Assembly (NCBI GenBank): GCA_000149225.2
Contig: CM000694.1
Span: forward strand, 1,303,623 to 1,367,622
Origin: Lachancea kluyveri NRRL Y-12651
Taxonomy: Eukaryota; Ascomycota; Saccharomycetes; Saccharomycetales; Saccharomycetaceae
DNA: 64,000 nucleotides
Reading direction: 5' to 3'
This document shows, one piece after another, positions 11,601-19,671 of the stretch; position 1 is the stretch's first letter; every line of letters begins with the position of its first letter. The notes under the pieces were generated by a model. That model was given only the letters and a program-made list of their open reading frames with translations, searched no databases and was not told the origin of the DNA. Made by a program: the position numbers and the translations under genes.

Positions 11601-12676
11601 CCATAGATTTCAGAAAGAGTGATCAGGGCTTTATGTAACTGCTCCAGCTCTTGTTGACTGCTATACTCGATGTTAAATTTGGCCATCACGTGTAATATTA
11701 GGAGATGAATTCTTACTATGCGCTCGTTACAATCAACTGCTTCTGGGCCACTATAGTTTTGATACGTGAAGTCTTGCCTGATGGATCTCATTCTATCCCA
11801 AAGAAAACTTTCACAATCAGGTAATAGTGGAACAATATTTTCAACAATGTAGTCTAAAGTTTTGACTAGAATGTGAGGAGGCCTAACATCAGATGGTAAC
11901 GGGGGAGCTGCTGCTGCTGCAGGTCTAGCAAAAACCTTTAAAGCACGAAACCTAGAAATACGTGAATTTACTGAACCATCTTTTTCGTAGCGGACCACAT
12001 TGTTTTCCACACTTCTTCTGGCCCTTTCGAAAATAGGGCACATATCTAAGCATGTACCTTGAAATACAATTGCATCGTTTAAATCCTTGGCTAAATCTGC
12101 TTTATCAACAAGTCCTCTATCTTCCATCACCTTTCTTTCAACGTCTCTCATTTTTTTTAGTGTTTCGTAAAGCTCGTCCACGTCACTCACGGAGTCTTCT
12201 AGTAATAGCATCTTCTCCTGGTTAGACTTGTCCCATGGATCTTGTATGAACTGTTTCGGCTTCAACTGGGGTATTTGTTGGATCAAATAACGAGGTAAAT
12301 CCCGAAAAGGGTGTGAGTAATGCTGGAATCCCAATTGTTCTGGGTTAACTTTTTGAACTAGAGGACCAATCGATGAATCTTGATCAGGGGTTGCATGTGG
12401 CATAAGAGTTCTATTTTGTACTGATATTGTTGAACTAGGCGGTACCATTGTTTGGTGTAAGCCACTAGACACAGAAGCTTCATAATTATCTGTTTTTGGA
12501 GTTCTTTTCTTGGTCCTTGTGCTCCTCTTAGATTTATCATTGCCATTAGTCTTCTTACTGTTGTTGCCATTCACCCTTGGAACGTGCCTATCACCGCCAT
12601 CATTGTCACTGTTGAAGAAGTTGAATACGGAGGAAGGATTAGAAAGTGGCACTACTCTGCCCAATGCAGAGCTCAT
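8636..12676 (-). CDS. SAC3: Sac3, scaffold of the TREX-2 mRNA export complex
   Basis: A 1,346-residue protein (S. cerevisiae Sac3 has 1,301). The N-terminus contains a SVFNFF FG-like stretch, as used for Mex67 contact. The SAC3/GANP PCI region follows from about residue 200, with the hallmark GTCLDMCPIFERARRS at about 207-222, and runs to about 550. A long charged helix at about 640-825, rich in Lys, Glu and Arg, contains the CID region that binds Sus1 and Cdc31. The C-terminal third is less ordered and corresponds to the Nup1-binding region. Sac3 anchors TREX-2 to the nuclear pore basket and couples transcription to mRNA export. It lies between NHA1 and RKM5, both of which sit on the other ohnologous chromosome in S. 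cerevisiae. Confidence 0.95.
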   Translation of the reverse strand: MSSALGRVVPLSNPSSVFNFFNSDNDGGDRHVPRVNGNNSKKTNGNDKSKRSTRTKKRTPKTDNYEASVSSGLHQTMVPPSSTISVQNRTLMPHATPDQDSSIGPLVQKVNPEQLGFQHYSHPFRDLPRYLIQQIPQLKPKQFIQDPWDKSNQEKMLLLEDSVSDVDELYETLKKMRDVERKVMEDRGLVDKADLAKDLNDAIVFQGTCLDMCPIFERARRSVENNVVRYEKDGSVNSRISRFRALKVFARPAAAAAPPLPSDVRPPHILVKTLDYIVENIVPLLPDCESFLWDRMRSIRQDFTYQNYSGPEAVDCNERIVRIHLLILHVMAKFNIEYSSQQELEQLHKALITLSEIYGEVRSQGGSSPNEAEFRAYSLLSKIRDPEYDKMAQELPEHVFQDDLVQLALCFRRIVSNSAYVERGHIKTESCMNLYARFFELIKSDKVPFLMSSFLEVYLTEIRFYAFKALSFSLNKKHKSVPFDYFMDSFLFNDYDELIAFCKYYSIKIEGNTVALKSLTHHSHILPDTKPPKQSYLKCVDEKLQRVPLNQLINAGKPNVNTIPSANELPMVRGYKHGLAAAITESSKAASQFPSTGFGANFSSDVPFTDTVGTLSTFDSFDNHNNDSINNINLAHNLEAINKEKDKKEREKEKEERKMKEQELGNQNEEEKHRKRIEIHKQLEEKRKELEQRRILQEQRDNEIQKQKLEQEQHAKREKLLQRNTILSELTDELTRKVVQKFVHNIVEDRIKRKNEKETKLEILSEELYHAFIHEKLYFTFLETKAEKFEESRTLKRGLDKWKGKYNSRKLNRELKKRKREELLQVGKMLGVPTWAPKKKLRALNDSPDIGGNNSFLLPSSSASQILYTPTPNEDNHFTTPVRKNSTIWEPINLKEIYFNRIALNLESIERRDLKRSSNSMDFRPPKNVDIFIYSKDWNSISGSWLLSKFGLGDNPRHPKNITSKQLSVNFTPCEPEFVPSVFQNLQLLVFNTGVTDSDIFDLEMKLRQDGEKLIELVHGIVLNTNYKFEIMLIYWESAESPLNLNEISKFLKLNKISKIFGTVITKIEIVKMTDDNPHKRLADGLTNMASSFKFELTERGEYNQSLQQRSLSGVSIAAYSSPFQSHLMNTKNIDEKMHRMLELEKEKYEKEKDLKNTYAHLRSHAEASPRSRKGKLQVLLSESLKNKFKTPLPIIVSDKRLSSSFSLPSVSSHLAAKVKMNALSTQPTLLGTPSHTRNTHMNNPRLLQTPSIAAVGSQGTANTSGLSNITFGSEFSTPINDIVLRTPQEPPARPLGDTHAASEPDKEHTASLQPPENNTIISDEVPKSVLELKDLIASVKKKLNK

Positions 12677-12779
12677 TCTGGCAGTTTTTTGTACAAGGAA
12701 TGCTTTTACTTCTGTCTCTTATGTCGCTACAAATCTTGTTCGTTAGAAAAATTTATTTTTTTTTTTTCGCCTTAGTTTT

Positions 12780-13766
12780 TCAGCAGTCTACATAGTATAA
12801 ACTAAACCTCGAGGAATCTATGTAGGAATCTTCGATAGCGTACAGGTTTAACTCAAATTCTATGACTGCTTGCTCCAAGAACAATTCTAGAACATCCTGA
12901 GCTCTTAGTTGTACGCCGATGAAACATTTCACTTGATAGCCTCGTTGTTTGCATATCTTTATCAGTTCTGTCAGAGAAAGTAGGAATGGCCTAATCAAGT
13001 ACTCATTGTAAATTACATCCATTGCAACGATATGGACTACACAGCTCGTTTCAACTTGTGGAAATAGTAGGGGATCAAGGTCCTTCTTTTTTGGGCTGAA
13101 TTTTTCCCAATCTAGTGGTAAAACATCGAGTTGAACTATTCTCTCTGTTCGTCTTGATGTATTCAACTTCAGGGTGGATGTTTTGACGTTTCTCTTATTC
13201 AACACATCTACGTTATCCTCTATATTTTTTTTTAATATGTTTAGAATGCCTCTTTGATCTGTGCAAACATATTTATCAACATAATTTCCTATTACTATCG
13301 GTAAAATACCAGATACACCAGCACCTAGCTCAAGTACATAGTGGAAGCCATCTTCGTTCTGCGAAAACATTGCCGGGATTTCGAGAGTTCCAAAGAACTC
13401 TTGACCATCCTCGTCTTCATTAACAATTTTTATTTCACCGCTTGTGGCGAAGACCTGGGACTCCTTGTTGTATAATAGCCATTTGATAAAAAAGGGAGTA
13501 GTACTCCAGAGAACGTATCCTGTGGTGGAATTGTTGTTGTCTTTCGATGAACTCAACGAGGTCAAAGACTGCGAAACGCTTAAAGTGAATGTCTCTCGGT
13601 CCCTGTATGAGCCATCAGGTTCTATGCTTACTTCCAAAGTACTTTGACCTTTTGAATGGATCCCTAAATCTTGCTTTAAGCAATCTGAGTTCTGTTGCAG
13701 CTTCATGTACCTTTCAAATACGTGTTGGTATAAAGTTTCTTCATTTAAACGTCTTAAATGGACCAT
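12780..13766 (-). CDS. RKM5: Rkm5, protein-lysine methyltransferase of ribosomal protein L1
   Basis: A 328-residue protein (S. cerevisiae Rkm5, YLR137W, has 367). The ATG at 13766 is followed by RRLNEETLYQHVFERY, matching the family start. Shared blocks are STTGYVLWSTTPFFIKWLLY, the SAM-binding glycine motif LELGAGVSGILPIVIGNYVDKYVCTD (about residues 147-172) and VAMDVIYNEYLIRPFL. It is a seven-beta-strand methyltransferase; in S. cerevisiae it monomethylates Lys46 of Rpl1a/b. It lies just 103 bp upstream of SAC3 on the same strand. The shorter length is due to missing low-complexity stretches, not to loss of the core. Confidence 0.92.
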   Translation of the reverse strand: MVHLRRLNEETLYQHVFERYMKLQQNSDCLKQDLGIHSKGQSTLEVSIEPDGSYRDRETFTLSVSQSLTSLSSSKDNNNSTTGYVLWSTTPFFIKWLLYNKESQVFATSGEIKIVNEDEDGQEFFGTLEIPAMFSQNEDGFHYVLELGAGVSGILPIVIGNYVDKYVCTDQRGILNILKKNIEDNVDVLNKRNVKTSTLKLNTSRRTERIVQLDVLPLDWEKFSPKKKDLDPLLFPQVETSCVVHIVAMDVIYNEYLIRPFLLSLTELIKICKQRGYQVKCFIGVQLRAQDVLELFLEQAVIEFELNLYAIEDSYIDSSRFSLYYVDC

Positions 13767-13877
13767 TATATTATCATGCTTTGTATCTTCTTAATTAAAT
13801 ACTCATTAAAAATAAACTATGTGGGAAAGTTCTTTGCTTTTTTTTTTTCTTCATTTTCCAAATTGGGAGAAAAAAAT

Positions 13878-14975
13878 TTAGATCAAGTTCCTGGCCAACA
13901 AGATTTCAGCAATCAAGATACCAGCACCGGCAGCACCGATAACGGTGTTGTGAGATAGCACAACCATCTTGAAGTCTAGAACAGGATCTTCTCTGATTCT
14001 ACCAACACTAACACCGTAACCGTTGTCCCTGTTCCTGTCCAATCTTGGTTGTGGTCTGTCGCTCTGTTCCAAGACGTGGATAGTCTGTTCTGGAGCGGAA
14101 TGACAACCTAGTTTGGTTGCATCACAGACGTAATCTCTTAGGCATTGCTTGACCTCTTCGACAGATGGGGCAGGTTGGTTCTTGAATCTCAAAGAGATAC
14201 ATTCAGTGTGACCATCAGAAACGGCAACTCTGTTACATTGAGCAGAAACCTTAATCTCATCATCTGACAATAGTTGGACACTTGAGTTGTCTTGATTTAG
14301 AGAACCCAAAATCTTCTTGGTTTCCCATTCCATCTTATCTTCTTCGCCACCAATGTATGGGATAATGTTGTCCAAAATATCAATACCTGGGACACCTGGA
14401 GAGAACCCGGCACCGGAAATAGCTTGCAAAGTAGTAGTTGTCAATGCGTCAATAGGACCGAACTTTTCAACCAAAGGTTTCAATGGAGCCACCAGCCCAG
14501 CGGTAGAACAGTTGGAGATACAAACGATAAAACCCGGCTTAGACACACCAGCGGCCTTTGCATTTTCCAACTTAGTAGCGATCATATCCATGTGTTCAGG
14601 ATTAACGATTGGAACGACCAATGGTACGTCTGCCTCTCTTCTGTAGTTCTTGGCGTTGGAAATAACAGCTAGACCGGCTTCGACAAATTCCTTCTCAATT
14701 GGACCGGCATAATCCGCATCTAAACCGGAGAAAACAACATCACATTGCTTAAAAGCATCGGATGTGCACTCGGTAACAATAATGTCCTTAGCAAATTCCG
14801 GTAGTAGATCGGTTTGCTTCCAGTTAACAGCATCGATGTACTTCTTACCAGCAGATCTTGGGGAAGCACCCAAGACCTTTAGTTCAAAGTCTGGGTGGTT
14901 GGCCAGTAGTAAAATGAAACGTTGGCCAACAGAGCCCGTGGCACCTAGAACACCAGCGATTTTCTTTTGAGACAT
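13878..14975 (-). CDS. HOM2: Hom2, aspartate-semialdehyde dehydrogenase
   Basis: A 365-residue enzyme, the same length as S. cerevisiae Hom2 and about 80% identical by eye. The N-terminal Rossmann motif is GVLGATGSVGQRF (residues 8-20). The catalytic cysteine is in CISNCSTAGLVAPLKP, and substrate and dimer motifs ISGAGFSPGVPGIDILDN and SAQCNRVAVSDGHTECISL are intact. It makes aspartate semialdehyde, the second step of the common pathway to threonine, methionine and isoleucine (via homoserine). The upstream region has Gcn4-type sites, as expected for an amino-acid biosynthetic gene. Confidence 0.97.
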   Translation of the reverse strand: MSQKKIAGVLGATGSVGQRFILLLANHPDFELKVLGASPRSAGKKYIDAVNWKQTDLLPEFAKDIIVTECTSDAFKQCDVVFSGLDADYAGPIEKEFVEAGLAVISNAKNYRREADVPLVVPIVNPEHMDMIATKLENAKAAGVSKPGFIVCISNCSTAGLVAPLKPLVEKFGPIDALTTTTLQAISGAGFSPGVPGIDILDNIIPYIGGEEDKMEWETKKILGSLNQDNSSVQLLSDDEIKVSAQCNRVAVSDGHTECISLRFKNQPAPSVEEVKQCLRDYVCDATKLGCHSAPEQTIHVLEQSDRPQPRLDRNRDNGYGVSVGRIREDPVLDFKMVVLSHNTVIGAAGAGILIAEILLARNLI

Positions 14976-15067
14976 GGTTTATTGATTTGTTTTGTACTTT
15001 GTTGATTCTATCTGAGAAGAAACTGCTACTCAATCAGAAACCACCTGCTTTTTAACTGAACCACAAT

Positions 15068-15137
15068 TGAGTCACCACATCAGTAAAAGAAAAAAATTTT
15101 CATGCTGACGTCACAAATGACTCTTTCAGGTCACGTG
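15068..15137 (-). promoter_or_regulatory. HOM2 promoter: Gcn4-type sites and an E-box
   Basis: TGAGTCA lies at 15068-15074, TGACGTCA at 15106-15113, TGACTC at 15118-15123 and CACGTG at 15132-15137, that is 93-162 bp upstream of the HOM2 ATG. TGA(C/G)TCA and the TGACGTCA variant are sites for Gcn4, the general amino-acid control activator. CACGTG suits Cbf1, which acts on methionine-related genes. Matches are by eye; binding is inferred. Confidence 0.7.
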
Positions 15138-15207
15138 CCTGAGCGGAATACTTGTCGATATTGCAATATTTATTATACAAGGTGTCGCTTTAGTTTATTT
15201 AAAATGC

Positions 15208-15765
15208 CTATTCGGAATCGCTGTTGCGAGACTTCTTAATCTTTTTGGATTTTTTAGATTTCTTTTCCTTCTTTGTCTTTTTCTCCTTTTTATTGTCTTC
15301 TTCTTCTTCTTCTTCTTCTTCTTCTTCTTCTTCTTCTTCTTCTTCTTCTTCTTCTTCTTCTTCCTCATCTGCAAACTTCCTCTTGACACCTCCAGTAGCA
15401 CTTTTGCTGATCAAGTCATTGGTTTCCTCGTCTTTTTCTGCATCTTGTTCGTCGTTGTCGCCCTCTAGCACTGCTGGAGGCAAACCTTTGAAATCTCTTT
15501 CAACCCTCTTTAATTGTGCCAGTGAGCTGGATAAACTGGTATCTACGTTTGTATCGCTGGAGACTCCACCTGATGTTACTTCTTGTGATGTGGATGAGGA
15601 CAAACCGCTGGTGTCTATTTCTGACATGGATTCTTTCTCGTTAATGAACTTGGCCAGGAATTGCAAAGCTTCGTCCTTGGAAACATGATGTGCCTTATCT
15701 ACAATATGTAGTGTCACAGGAGTATTTAATGTAGTGTTAGCTGGTCTTCTAGAGCCTCTGATCAT
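15208..15765 (-). CDS. RPA14: Rpa14 (A14), RNA polymerase I stalk subunit
   Basis: The ATG at 15765-15763 gives 185 residues starting MIRGSRRPANTTLNTPVTLHI, which aligns with S. cerevisiae Rpa14 (MMKGSRR...TTLNTPVVIHA; 137 residues). An upstream extension of the frame has no ATG. The conserved core runs to about residue 100 and includes SLAQLKRVERDFKGLPPA. Rpa14 pairs with Rpa43 in the Pol I stalk that contacts Rrn3. The odd part is the C-terminus: a run of more than 20 glutamates coded by pure GAA triplets, then a Lys/Ser-rich basic tail, neither of which exists at this size in S. cerevisiae. The 22-triplet run is a microsatellite and its length is likely to vary between strains. Confidence 0.88.
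   Translation of the reverse strand: MIRGSRRPANTTLNTPVTLHIVDKAHHVSKDEALQFLAKFINEKESMSEIDTSGLSSSTSQEVTSGGVSSDTNVDTSLSSSLAQLKRVERDFKGLPPAVLEGDNDEQDAEKDEETNDLISKSATGGVKRKFADEEEEEEEEEEEEEEEEEEEEEEEDNKKEKKTKKEKKSKKSKKIKKSRNSDSE
15298..15363. repeat. Perfect TTC/GAA microsatellite, 22 units
   Basis: Twenty-two perfect TTC triplets on the plus strand, read as GAA (Glu) on the coding minus strand inside the RPA14 tail. Confidence 0.95.
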
Positions 15766-15810
15766 TGTTCTATCGATGGACTTGTAAAGCTCAAATTGTG
15801 CTATTTCGAT

Positions 15811-15838
15811 GCGAGATGAGATGAGATTAAAATTTTTC
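15811..15838 (-). promoter_or_regulatory. PAC-like and RRPE-like elements of RPA14
   Basis: GCGAGATGAGATGAG at 15811-15825 resembles an imperfect PAC element, and AAAATTTTTC at 15829-15838 resembles the RRPE, 46-73 bp upstream of the RPA14 ATG. This is the usual promoter pair of Pol I and ribosome-biogenesis genes. The RRPE part is a better match than the PAC part. Confidence 0.55.
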
Positions 15839-16063
15839 AAATGAAGGAAAAGCTAAAAAAAAAAAAAAAACGAGAAAAAAGAAATGAGGTCCGTCACGTG
15901 AGGTAATCGACTATCCAGTATTAACAGAAGCAATACAATGTAAGCCTACGAAGCCAGTGACTTGATTGGTGAAAACAATGCACCCACTCCCATTTTTTTA
16001 AAAATTTTGTCTCCAGAAAAGGATAAGCCTCAGGTTGGAAATAGATATCAATGTAAAAAGATG

Positions 16064-16135
16064 CTCCGCGACGGGGAATTGAACCCCGGTCTACCGCGCG
16101 ACAAGCGGTAATTCTAGCCACTAAACTATCACGGA
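16064..16135 (-). tRNA. tRNA-Asp (anticodon GUC)
   Basis: On the minus strand 72 bases form a full cloverleaf: acceptor TCCGTGA pairing with TCGCGGA, with the discriminator G at 16064; D arm with A box TAGTTTAGTGG; a perfect anticodon stem ACCGC/GCGGT around loop TTGTCGC with anticodon GTC; and T arm CCGGGGTTCAATTCCCCG with the B box. There is no intron and no encoded CCA. A run of five T bases just after the 3' end (16059-16055) is the Pol III terminator. The sequence is close to S. cerevisiae tRNA-Asp. A Ty1-type LTR lies upstream, a usual target position. Confidence 0.96.
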
Positions 16136-16270
16136 CTTTTTACGGTTTATGATGTGAAAACACCGTACTATATAGCATAATCGTTTACCATGAGCTTCAG
16201 GGTAAACCGAATAGAGCCAGGAACATCACCATGTTAAAGATATTTGTACATTAACAGTCTGATAGCATCC

Positions 16271-16665
16271 TGTTGGAACGAAATACAACTATCGGCCATC
16301 GACTAGTATTCGTGTTACTAGTATATTATCATTGTTGGAACGAAATACAACTATCGACCATCGACTAGTATTCGTGTTACTAGTATATTATCATACACGG
16401 TGTTATAAGGTGACATAAAGAATGAGAAACAGTCATCTAAGTCAGTGGAAGCTGAAACGCAAAGATTGATAATGTAATAGGATAATGAACAGAAACATAT
16501 AAAAGGGAAGAGAATATATGAATAACTGTATGTAGAATTATCGATTCTCTTTTCTGGATTCCTAGAAAGGTGAGGAGAACTTCTAGTATAACCATATACC
16601 AAATTATTATAGCCTTAACCAAAAATAGAATCTCAACAATTGTCTCAATATTCACCTAAATCTCA
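16271..16665 (+). mobile_element. Solo delta-like LTR (Ty1/Ty2 family, Ty1-copia) with a duplicated end
   Basis: The 333-bp stretch 16333-16665 starts TGTTGGAA and resembles the S. cerevisiae Ty1/Ty2 delta from end to end, including the ACTAGTATATTATCAT block, AGTGGAAGCTGAAACGCAA and GGAGAACTTCTAGTATA. The first 62 bp occur twice in tandem (16271-16332 and 16333-16394) and are almost identical. No internal region or primer-binding site follows, so it is a solo LTR, a fossil of an insertion that recombined. No clear target duplication flanks it. It lies 136-530 bp upstream of the tRNA-Asp start. The likely age is moderate, as the LTR is still easily recognised. Confidence 0.9.
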
Positions 16666-17647
16666 AGAAAAGTGTAAATGGAGCCTGGAGACCCGTTATA
16701 GAAGATCCGGATAATGTACAATGCTATCAAGAACAGAGGCACATGTAGGCCGGGGCCACAGAAGCCATCCTTTGGCCTGATAGTATGATTCGCATAGCAC
16801 CGAACCAAACACAGACTAACCCAATACTCTACCGTGAGGGTTTTCGCTTGGTGCCATCAGCTTTTGGAAACAAGAGTATGGATCCTTTACTTTCGTATTA
16901 CGTAATCTGGACCAGTCCCATTTGAAAAGCAACACCTAGTTCAGCTCTGCCAATTCAGTGAAGCTGTCCCACCAGCAAGACTGGAAGTCAAGTGAAGAGC
17001 ACGTACTAATCATGGAGATGATAAAAAGCAATTCTTGAAAGATAAGTATGCAAGTACATGGTGTTAATTCGCAAGACGGATGGAATTGTAGGTTCACTAT
17101 GCTCAAAGAATGGTTGTTTTTTTTTGGAGTACATAGGGATTTATTGCTCACATGGAGGAGGTGCCTAATTGTGCTGCCAACATTTTTTCTTTTTTCTTTT
17201 TTCTTTTCAGCACCCTTTGTCGATGTTTGCTTTGTATATACTTTTTTACACCTGTCCAAATTTTAATGTCATCGTTTGGGAATCAAACATCTAAAAGTTG
17301 GCTTCAAATGTAGACGGGGACAGAAACATCGTTTGAAAGTTAACATGTAAAAATTACATAGAAGATTCGGCCAGTGGCATGAATCATACAGGCTTCAAAA
17401 GTGCTGCTTTCTGGCCACGACGAACGCTCTACGCCTCCTCAGAGCCTTTCCATTTTCTGTTAATACGTAATGTTGTTGGTTTGGATACAAGGCCACGATG
17501 ATTCTTAGAATGGCCGGGTAACGGAATTACGTGGAAGGTCTTCGAATGGCGTTGCTCTCTCTTCGTCTCCCTGAAAAAATTTGCCACCCAAATAACCTAG
17601 TCCAGAGCAACTCACTTTCAATTGACCAGCAAACTAAATAATCAATC
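16666..17647. other. Gene-free stretch upstream of CPR1
   Basis: About 980 bp with no convincing coding frame and no second LTR. The last 250 bp before the CPR1 ATG must hold its promoter. Short TTTTC/T-rich blocks at 17180-17215 are the only visible low-complexity feature. I saw nothing else here. Confidence 0.6.
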
Positions 17648-18136
17648 ATGTCTAAAGTTTTCTTCGACGTTGAAGCTGATGGCCAACCATTGGGCCGTAT
17701 CGTTTTCAAATTGTACAACGATGTTACCCCAAAGACCGCCGAAAACTTCAGAGCTTTGGCTACTGGTGAAAAGGGCTTCGGTTACGCCGGCTCTCCATTC
17801 CACAGAGTTATCCCAGACTTCATGTTGCAAGGTGGTGACTTCACCCATGGTACCGGTGTCGGTGGTAAGTCCATCTACGGTGGCAAGTTCCCAGATGAAA
17901 ACTTTGTCAAGAAGCACGACAGACCAGGCTTGTTGTCCATGGCCAACGCTGGTCCAAACACCAACGGTTCTCAATTCTTCATTACCACCGTTCCATGTCC
18001 ATGGTTAGATGGTAAGCATGTTGTCTTTGGTGAAGTTTCCGAAGGTTTCGACATTGTCAAGAAGATTGAAACCATGGGTTCTTCCTCTGGTGCTACCAGA
18101 GCTAGACTGATGGTTGCCAAGTCTGGCGAATTGTAA
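17648..18136 (+). CDS. CPR1: Cyclophilin A, cytosolic/nuclear peptidyl-prolyl isomerase
   Basis: A 162-residue cyclophilin, the same length as S. cerevisiae Cpr1. The catalytic and cyclosporin-binding residues are present: [15 protein letters not shown] with the active-site arginine (residues 53-67), [12 protein letters not shown], and [11 protein letters not shown] with the tryptophan that contacts cyclosporin A. It speeds cis-trans isomerisation of proline peptide bonds and works with the Set3 and Rpd3 complexes in yeast. Codon use is strongly biased to preferred yeast codons (GGT, GTT, AAG, TTG), a mark of high expression. It is next to ENT5 as in YDR153-155. Confidence 0.97.
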   Translation: MSKVFFDVEADGQPLGRIVFKLYNDVTPKTAENFRALATGEKGFGYAGSPFHRVIPDFMLQGGDFTHGTGVGGKSIYGGKFPDENFVKKHDRPGLLSMANAGPNTNGSQFFITTVPCPWLDGKHVVFGEVSEGFDIVKKIETMGSSSGATRARLMVAKSGEL

Positions 18137-18407
18137 AATCTCTGCTAGGACTCCACTCTCTATGACTTTTATAACCACTTTAAATAAAACTTTTTAAGCC
18201 AAAGGGCTATTCTCTACGCTTATATGAAATCACCACTCACGTATATGTGCCGACATACGAATAAGGGTGCTGCTGCTGTCTCTCTTCTTTCGAGAGAAAA
18301 TTTTCTACAATTCTCTACAGGCATTCCTTCGGTTTTTGTAATGGGATAAATCACTCAGCAATCGTCTCAAGATAGGTTGAAGGGAAAGAAAACCAGGAAA
18401 AACAAAA

Positions 18408-19589
18408 ATGGACTCGCTATCAAAGAAGATTGGTAACCTGGGGATTCATGATATTCGTAATGCGGCGCGTTTCGCCCAGAACATGATCGTGCAATATGAG
18501 CCTTATCAAGTGGATATCCGTCGTGCAACTAACACAGATTCTTGGGGTCCTACGCCAAAACACTTGAGCAAAGTGATGCGCAACAGATTCCAAGTTCCCC
18601 TTTACCTAATGACCGAGTATATTTTGAAAAGACTTGTTGATCACATCGCTACAAGGCCCAAAAATTTATATGAAAAGGCCCGCAAACAGTATGTCAATTA
18701 CGGGAATGAGTGGCGTGTAGTACTGAAGTGTTTGGTGTTGTTGGAGCACATGCTGTTGAATGTCGATGTAGGCAACGAATTAGATCAGGTGGTGAACTGT
18801 ATCCTGACCCATAAGCACATCTTGACCCGCGATATTATGCAATACCACGTCGATTTCAGTAACGACGGTAAGATGGAAGTCCATGAGCGCGGTATTAAGA
18901 AGAAGTGTGAACAGATTCTTCAATACGTCGAAGATCTCAACTACCTGAAACGTGAAAGAGTCAAGCAAAAGAAGAACACTGCTAAGATCCACCAAGCCGG
19001 CACTGCTACCAATGTCGCTGCTGGAGCCTCCTACAACGATAACCAAATCACTACCGATTCATACGGTACCTCTTCCACCAACTCTTACGACGACGATTTC
19101 GATGACTTTGAAGAATACGAAGTTGCACAAAAGAAACAACAGGAACATCGCCAACGCAGATCTTCTGCCTTAGAACAGCAAAGAAGACAGAGGAGAGAGA
19201 TGCTTAGAGAGCAGATTAGATCCAGTGAGCAGCAAAGGAAGGCACCTCAATCCAAAACAGAACAGCCTACTGTAGACTTACTCGATTTCGATGATGTCCC
19301 ATCCGCACCAAGTGGGAATCTACAAGCTCAAAAAGCTGATGACGAAGATGAAGATGAATTCGGTGACTTTCAAAGTGAAAGTAGTCCTCAACCAACAACC
19401 GCATCTGCTCCTCCTGCTATAGCCTCTTCTAATATGAACGATCTCTTGGACTGGGATGGACTTGCCAACACCAGCAATAATACGTCCACAGTTCCCACCA
19501 CACCAGCAGCGAATGATTCAAATCCTTCTACCTCAGACAAAAAGGATGCTTTTGCCGATTTGTTTTCATATTCGAAGTCACACGTATAA
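18408..19589 (+). CDS. ENT5: Ent5, epsin-like clathrin adaptor
   Basis: A 393-residue protein (S. cerevisiae Ent5 has 411). The N-terminal ENTH/ANTH-type domain spans about residues 15-165 and holds [18 protein letters not shown]-like and [15 protein letters not shown] segments. A charged, Gln-rich helix follows. The unstructured tail has the clathrin-box-like LLDFD and acidic phenylalanine motifs DDFDDFEE and DEFGDFQ, the type bound by gamma-ear domains of AP-1 and GGA adaptors. Ent5 acts in clathrin traffic between the trans-Golgi and endosomes. It is convergent with GIR2, with stops only 82 bp apart. Confidence 0.92.
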   Translation: MDSLSKKIGNLGIHDIRNAARFAQNMIVQYEPYQVDIRRATNTDSWGPTPKHLSKVMRNRFQVPLYLMTEYILKRLVDHIATRPKNLYEKARKQYVNYGNEWRVVLKCLVLLEHMLLNVDVGNELDQVVNCILTHKHILTRDIMQYHVDFSNDGKMEVHERGIKKKCEQILQYVEDLNYLKRERVKQKKNTAKIHQAGTATNVAAGASYNDNQITTDSYGTSSTNSYDDDFDDFEEYEVAQKKQQEHRQRRSSALEQQRRQRREMLREQIRSSEQQRKAPQSKTEQPTVDLLDFDDVPSAPSGNLQAQKADDEDEDEFGDFQSESSPQPTTASAPPAIASSNMNDLLDWDGLANTSNNTSTVPTTPAANDSNPSTSDKKDAFADLFSYSKSHV

Positions 19590-19671
19590 ACGTGAGATAG
19601 TTAAGTATTGTACAGGGTAAAAAAAAAATATGTAGAGAAAATACACAGTTGTGTTGCATTATCGGAGGTAA

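Noticed and set aside
15224-15688. Plus-strand frame of 154 codons with a long poly-Ser run
   Set aside because: It is the antisense of the GAA repeat in RPA14; the minus-strand product matches Rpa14.
16351-16655. Short minus-strand frames inside the first LTR
   Set aside because: They lie wholly within delta-like LTR sequence and resemble no protein.
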